Part shown: piece by piece, positions 60,323-64,000 of the stretch
How the letters are laid out: every line of letters begins with the position of its first letter
Numbering within the stretch: position 1 is the first letter of the stretch
Source of the DNA: Mucilaginibacter arboris
GTDB lineage: Bacteria; Bacteroidota; Bacteroidia; Sphingobacteriales; Sphingobacteriaceae
DNA length: 64,000 nucleotides
NCBI RefSeq assembly: GCF_009754915.1
Contig: NZ_WPIK01000007.1
Coordinates: 62,001-126,000, forward strand
Reading direction: 5' to 3'
Made by a program: the position numbers and the translations under genes
Notes under the pieces: generated by a model
The model's input: the letters and a program-made list of their open reading frames with translations, nothing else
The model's database searches: none
What the model was told of the DNA's origin: nothing

Positions 60323-61367
60323 TATTCTGATCAGCATTTTGGATTAACCTATTTTTTGCCCTTTCGATAGACTGATGAAGTTTGGTTTCTAATAATTTCT
60401 TTTCGGGCAATTCTGTAAGATAATCCGCAACTCGGATGTTGCTTTTTTCCAATTGCATCAACTCTACATGCTCTTCATTTTTATGTGTGCAAAGTATTAA
60501 GCCAATTGGTGGATTTTCACCTGCTACTTTTTCGTATTTTTCTAACCAGCGTAAATACAGTTCTACCTGGCCTTTATCTGCTGCGGTAAACTTGCCGATT
60601 TTTAATTCTATTGCTACTAAGCATTTTAACCTTCGATGGTAAAAAAGCAAATCAATATAGTAATCTTCATTGTCAATAGTAATGCGTTTTTGCCTTGCCA
60701 TAAAAGCAAAATCACTACCTAACTCAACAATAAATTCCTGTAATTCGGCCAGGACTGCCGATTCTAAATCTTTTTCGGAAAAATTGTTTTTTAAACCTAA
60801 GAAATCTAAAAAGTAAGGGTCTTTAAATACCAAATCCGGGCTTAGTTTTGCTTCGTTTTTTAATGCCTCAATATCATTTATTATTGTTTCTTCCGGTCTT
60901 TTGCTTATCGCAGTCCTTTCAAAAAGCATAGAATTAATTCGGTTTTCAAGAGTTCTTGTACTCCACTTTTCCATACGGCACATCTCGATATAAAAATTCC
61001 GTTTTATGGGATTATCCATATAAATAAGCATTCTCAAATGAGTCCAGCTAAATTCTATACGCAGTGCGTATACAATTTGCTCGTCAGGGAAAACAGTTGC
61101 AAACTGCATACATTGCCTCAATTGTTTCTCTCCCCAGCCTCTTCCATAATCTTCGGTTAATTGCTGTGCCAATGATCGTACAATCTGTTTGCCGTATTCT
61201 GCCCTTTCATTGCCTAATATTTCATCATTGATACGTTTGCCCACATGCCAATACAACAAAGTAATTTCGGCATTTACAGTTACTGCCACATTTTGCCGGC
61301 TTTGCGCAATAAGCTGTTTTAGCTCATTTCCTAATTGCAGGCCAGTGCTTTCTATTTTATTATCCAA
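60315..61367 (-). CDS. YhcG-type PD-(D/E)xK nuclease (DUF1016)
   Basis: A 350-residue protein with an N-terminal DUF1016 helical domain (VTVNAEITLLYWHVGKRIND, YGKQIVRSLAQQL, GWGEKQLRQCMQF) and a C-terminal nuclease domain: DLLFYHRRLKCLVAIELKIG (catalytic Asp, Glu and Lys), then KGQVELYLRWLEKYE. It often lies within type I restriction loci, as here, but its function is not established. The start overlaps the HsdM-HsdS chimera by 8 bases. Confidence 0.88.
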   Translation of the reverse strand: MDNKIESTGLQLGNELKQLIAQSRQNVAVTVNAEITLLYWHVGKRINDEILGNERAEYGKQIVRSLAQQLTEDYGRGWGEKQLRQCMQFATVFPDEQIVYALRIEFSWTHLRMLIYMDNPIKRNFYIEMCRMEKWSTRTLENRINSMLFERTAISKRPEETIINDIEALKNEAKLSPDLVFKDPYFLDFLGLKNNFSEKDLESAVLAELQEFIVELGSDFAFMARQKRITIDNEDYYIDLLFYHRRLKCLVAIELKIGKFTAADKGQVELYLRWLEKYEKVAGENPPIGLILCTHKNEEHVELMQLEKSNIRVADYLTELPEKKLLETKLHQSIERAKNRLIQNADQNNG

Positions 61368-63087
61368 CTTCTTCTGCCTCCATTGCTACAGGTTCTACCG
61401 TTTCAATGCCCCAAACATCTGCTAATATTTTATTAATTTTCTTTTCTGCATCGACTTTCATTTTGCTAATCCCATTTAATATTTGCAGTTGAGAATTTAG
61501 CTCTAAAATAATTTGACGTTGGGAATCAATATCAGTAATCGGAATTTTGAGTTTTCTTATTTGATCAAAATTTAGTCCTTGTCTTGATGAACCTATTTGA
61601 AGCTTATCAATCTGACTTTGTAAATTAGGAGTATCCAAAACAGAGGATAAATACTCTGGTAATAATGTTTTATTTGTTCTTAAAATAGCAACGTGTTGGT
61701 TAACATTTGCCTCTAAATCTTCATACATTACAGCACTTCTTCCAGTTGAAGCACCAGTGATATTTAAAAACACGTCGCTTTTTTTGACTTGTGTTCTTTT
61801 CATTTTTGCATGAACTTCTTTAGAAATTAATACAGCATCAGAAAAATCTAAAACACCGTTAGCATCAATATAAACATTTGAGCCACCAAGAGGAGTTGCA
61901 CAGCTTGAAACAAATAATAAGTGTTTGTCAAGTTCTGAAAAAGGTAAATTTGTAAAAACCGTTTCATCGATCCCCCAATTTTTTAATACTTTTTCAGCTC
62001 CTTCAATTATCGCTTTTTGCTTTTCGATTTGTGCAACAATAGCTTTTTGTTCATTAATAGAAGGCAAAGGAATTTCCCAAGATTTCATATCTTCAAACTT
62101 AAAGTTTATTCTTACACCGCCATTAGCTTTATCATTTACATAACCTAAAAAGCCTTTACTTTTAAAAAGCGCATCCAAATATTTTGGATTAAGTTCATCT
62201 TCTTTACAAGCGAAAACAATATATGCACCGCTTATGATTTGATTGTCGTAATCATTCGTATTTAAACCAATGCTACCTACATTTATTCTGTAAGGGTTGC
62301 AGCAAAACTCATTTTTAGCTACTACAAAATAGCTTTGGTTCGTTTCTTCTGCTTGCAGTTTTTCATTTAAGAAAATTCCAACCTCGTTGCTTACTCCAAG
62401 AACTTCATAATTTACATCAGAATTTTGGGAAGGTTTAACTTTATGTTCATTCAATATCAAATAGTCTTTCAACTTAACCATTGGATATTTTGCACCACTT
62501 TTCAATACTTCTTTTATCACATAAATTTCTTTATGTTCTGCAATGAAATCAATAGGTACATCGCCCAGCAAATCTGTTTTTAATAAACGTAATTCTTCAA
62601 TATCGTTTGCTACAATGCTTATTACTTCGCCAAGATTTCCGGTATTTACGTTATTGGTAAAGTTTGAATTATTGAAAACTTCCTCGATTAAAACTAATTG
62701 GTCTTGTACTTTTTGTGGTAAATTTCCTTCAAATACTTGTCTCGCAATGTGCTGAATGCTTGAATAAAATGGAAAGAAGTTATCGTTAAGTTCAGATAAA
62801 ATTTGTTCGTTAGAAACGGTTGGTAAATAAGAAAATAAACGGTTTTCATTTGTTTCTTCTACTCCTGTTTTTGGGTTTTTCCAAATATTATCTTTAGAGA
62901 AAAGCTTTCGAAGTGGCTTAAACTCATCGTCCTGCTTTATTTTAGTTTCAAAAATTTTTAGAAGAAGTAATTCGATTATATATTCTACCCGTTGTGCTGG
63001 TGTTCCTGCCGGACGAAGTTTATTATGCAGCTTTTTTAAAGCGTTATTAGTTTTATTATCTGCGTAATGTACTGTTGATCGTCCCAT
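61360..63087 (-). CDS. HsdM N-terminus fused to HsdS, methyltransferase domain missing
   Basis: A 575-residue chimera. Residues 1-176 are the HsdM N-terminal helical domain (LRPAGTPAQRVEYIIELLLLK; NLGEVISIVANDIEELRLL, ending LLGD), normally followed by the SAM-binding N6-adenine methylase domain. That domain, with its NPPF/Y motif, is absent. Instead, from about residue 200, two HsdS target-recognition domains follow (VKLKDYLILNEHKVKP; PLPSINEQKAIVAQIEKQK; later KLKIPITDIDSQRQIILEL). The joint lies at about 62490-62562, next to a GTAT-type motif (62503-62520). It could be a deletion product or an unusual specificity subunit. Without HsdM it should not methylate alone. Confidence 0.8.
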   Translation of the reverse strand: MGRSTVHYADNKTNNALKKLHNKLRPAGTPAQRVEYIIELLLLKIFETKIKQDDEFKPLRKLFSKDNIWKNPKTGVEETNENRLFSYLPTVSNEQILSELNDNFFPFYSSIQHIARQVFEGNLPQKVQDQLVLIEEVFNNSNFTNNVNTGNLGEVISIVANDIEELRLLKTDLLGDVPIDFIAEHKEIYVIKEVLKSGAKYPMVKLKDYLILNEHKVKPSQNSDVNYEVLGVSNEVGIFLNEKLQAEETNQSYFVVAKNEFCCNPYRINVGSIGLNTNDYDNQIISGAYIVFACKEDELNPKYLDALFKSKGFLGYVNDKANGGVRINFKFEDMKSWEIPLPSINEQKAIVAQIEKQKAIIEGAEKVLKNWGIDETVFTNLPFSELDKHLLFVSSCATPLGGSNVYIDANGVLDFSDAVLISKEVHAKMKRTQVKKSDVFLNITGASTGRSAVMYEDLEANVNQHVAILRTNKTLLPEYLSSVLDTPNLQSQIDKLQIGSSRQGLNFDQIRKLKIPITDIDSQRQIILELNSQLQILNGISKMKVDAEKKINKILADVWGIETVEPVAMEAEEVG

Positions 63088-63235
63088 AATTTATAGAGAT
63101 CGAAGTTAATAATATAACAGAATTTTATGAGACGGTTTTGATATCTATTTTGTATTATATCGCATGATCAGCTTGTTAACAATAGGCAATGTCCGATTAA
63201 AATAATTACCAATTGTAATAAGTGAACCAATTTAC

Positions 63236-64000
63236 CTAAAAACCCAACCCATACCTAACCGATCTTCCTGCTCCTTCCACAACCAAAGCGCCAATTTCAT
63301 ACAAGTACTGCAAATCGCGCGTTGCTGTAGCTTTAGAAGCACCAGTTATTGCCATATATTTTTTTGCAGTCATTCCGCCTTCAAATCCTTCTGCTCCTTT
63401 ATCAAGCATTTTATTAACCGCTTTTAGCTGCCGGTCGTTCAATTGATTTTTATATTGCTCAAAATACCGGGCTTTTTTTAAAGAGAATTGAACCATTAAT
63501 TTGGCATCCACTTGTGCTTCCAGCGTAACCGTAGCAAAATATTTTATCCAGTCGGTAATCTCTAAGGTACACTGGGCTTTTTTCAGTTCTTCGTAATACG
63601 CTTTTTTGTTTTTCTCTATGGTTTTAGAAAGGCTAAGCATAACAGGCCTTTTTAAGGATTGCGACAAAGCTTTTTCTGCTATTGCGCGGCCAATCCGGCC
63701 ATTACCATCTTTAAAAGGATGAATGGATTCAAAATACAAATGGGCAACAGCAGATTTTAATAGCGCCTGGGCAACATCTCCTTCTGTTTCAGAAGCAGCA
63801 AGATTAAACCAAGTCAAAAATTTTTCCATTTGACTGGGCACTTTTGAGGAAGGAGGCGCTTCAAAGTGAACCGTTTCGCTACTATAAGCACCGGAAACCA
63901 CTTGCATAGTTGCTGTCCCTTTCCGCCATTCCCCGGCTTTTATATGGCTTGAGCCTGTCATCAAAAATTTGTGCCATTGTTTTAGCATTGCTGTACTTAA
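63236..64000 (-). CDS. Fic-family protein, N-terminus outside the window
   Basis: The frame is open to the window edge, so at least part of the N-terminus is missing. The Fic core is visible with HPFKDGNGRIGR about 35 codons-scale into the visible domain (motif His90 to Arg101 counted from the first internal ATG at 63988). Fic enzymes transfer AMP or related groups to hydroxyls of target proteins. The C-terminus is a winged helix (MTAKKYMAITGASKATATRDL, YGLGF end), as in DNA-binding Fic proteins of the DUF4172-type group. It may act as a regulator or as part of the adjoining defence-like cluster. Confidence 0.85.
   Translation of the reverse strand, partial: LSTAMLKQWHKFLMTGSSHIKAGEWRKGTATMQVVSGAYSSETVHFEAPPSSKVPSQMEKFLTWFNLAASETEGDVAQALLKSAVAHLYFESIHPFKDGNGRIGRAIAEKALSQSLKRPVMLSLSKTIEKNKKAYYEELKKAQCTLEITDWIKYFATVTLEAQVDAKLMVQFSLKKARYFEQYKNQLNDRQLKAVNKMLDKGAEGFEGGMTAKKYMAITGASKATATRDLQYLYEIGALVVEGAGRSVRYGLGF

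Noticed and set aside
1041-62520. CRISPR array made of the dispersed motif
   Set aside because: Copies are hundreds to thousands of bases apart, on both strands and inside genes, with no regular spacers and no cas genes.

Overview
The window looks like a chromosomal segment of a Bacteroidota bacterium, most likely a member of the Sphingobacteriaceae (Pedobacter or Mucilaginibacter type). The evidence is A+T-rich sequence, start sites without clear Shine-Dalgarno motifs, TAnnTTTG-type -7 promoter elements, a TonB-dependent receptor, a FadL-like outer-membrane protein, many lipoproteins, the short ProS, a DUF2256/cryptochrome cluster and protein families typical of that group. The family assignment rests on recognition of protein families, not on a search.

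Layout. 0-5 kb: FKBP-type lipoproteins, a CPD photolyase, a TIGR01777 epimerase, a thioredoxin-like ferredoxin, a CBS protein, a fungal-type cytosine deaminase and the remnant of a deleted histidine kinase. 5.5-12.8 kb: an alpha-glucan operon, glgE - treS/maltokinase fusion - glgB, in which glgB is cut by an in-frame amber codon. 13.4-20.1 kb: TetR - TolC - MFP - RND efflux operon. 20.2-24.7 kb: two TetR-type genes, an ABC1-type kinase, a PIN-domain toxin-antitoxin pair beside G+C-rich repeats, and a flavin reductase. 24.8-28.0 kb: DUF2256, cryptochrome DASH and an FeS (6-4) photolyase-like gene. 28.0-28.8 kb: a frameshifted PIN toxin-antitoxin cassette flanked by a 25-bp perfect direct repeat. 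28.9-35.3 kb: sucA-sucB and a sodium/solute symporter. 35.4-40.2 kb: a YoeB-type toxin-antitoxin pair, then kdsA-kdsD, a nucleotide-sugar dehydrogenase and a CDP-paratose-epimerase-like gene (surface carbohydrate). 40.3-53.6 kb: lipocalin lipoprotein, TonB receptor, LysR-YeiH pair, zinc metallopeptidase, udk, LysM/double-psi protein, dps, a UbiD decarboxylase, a FadL-like porin and a Tyr/Ser/Pro-rich lipoprotein. 53.7-56.4 kb: proS and a cystathionine gamma-synthase/lyase. 56.7-64 kb: a SF1 helicase, a HipA-like kinase/DUF3037 pair, a decayed type I restriction locus (HsdR fragments, a YhcG-type nuclease, an HsdM-HsdS chimera without a methylase domain) and a Fic protein.

The most unusual signal is a short asymmetric motif, consensus GRTAAAARMAGYAT, scattered over the whole window. 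I count 43 copies of its 12-base core (25 of one exact 12-mer). Copies sit in all eight convergent gene junctions, over start and stop codons, as inverted pairs that form terminator-like hairpins, and inside reading frames. None of the annotated gene families explains it. Density and placement resemble the DNA uptake sequences of Neisseria and Pasteurellaceae, but a structural or RNA-level role is equally open.
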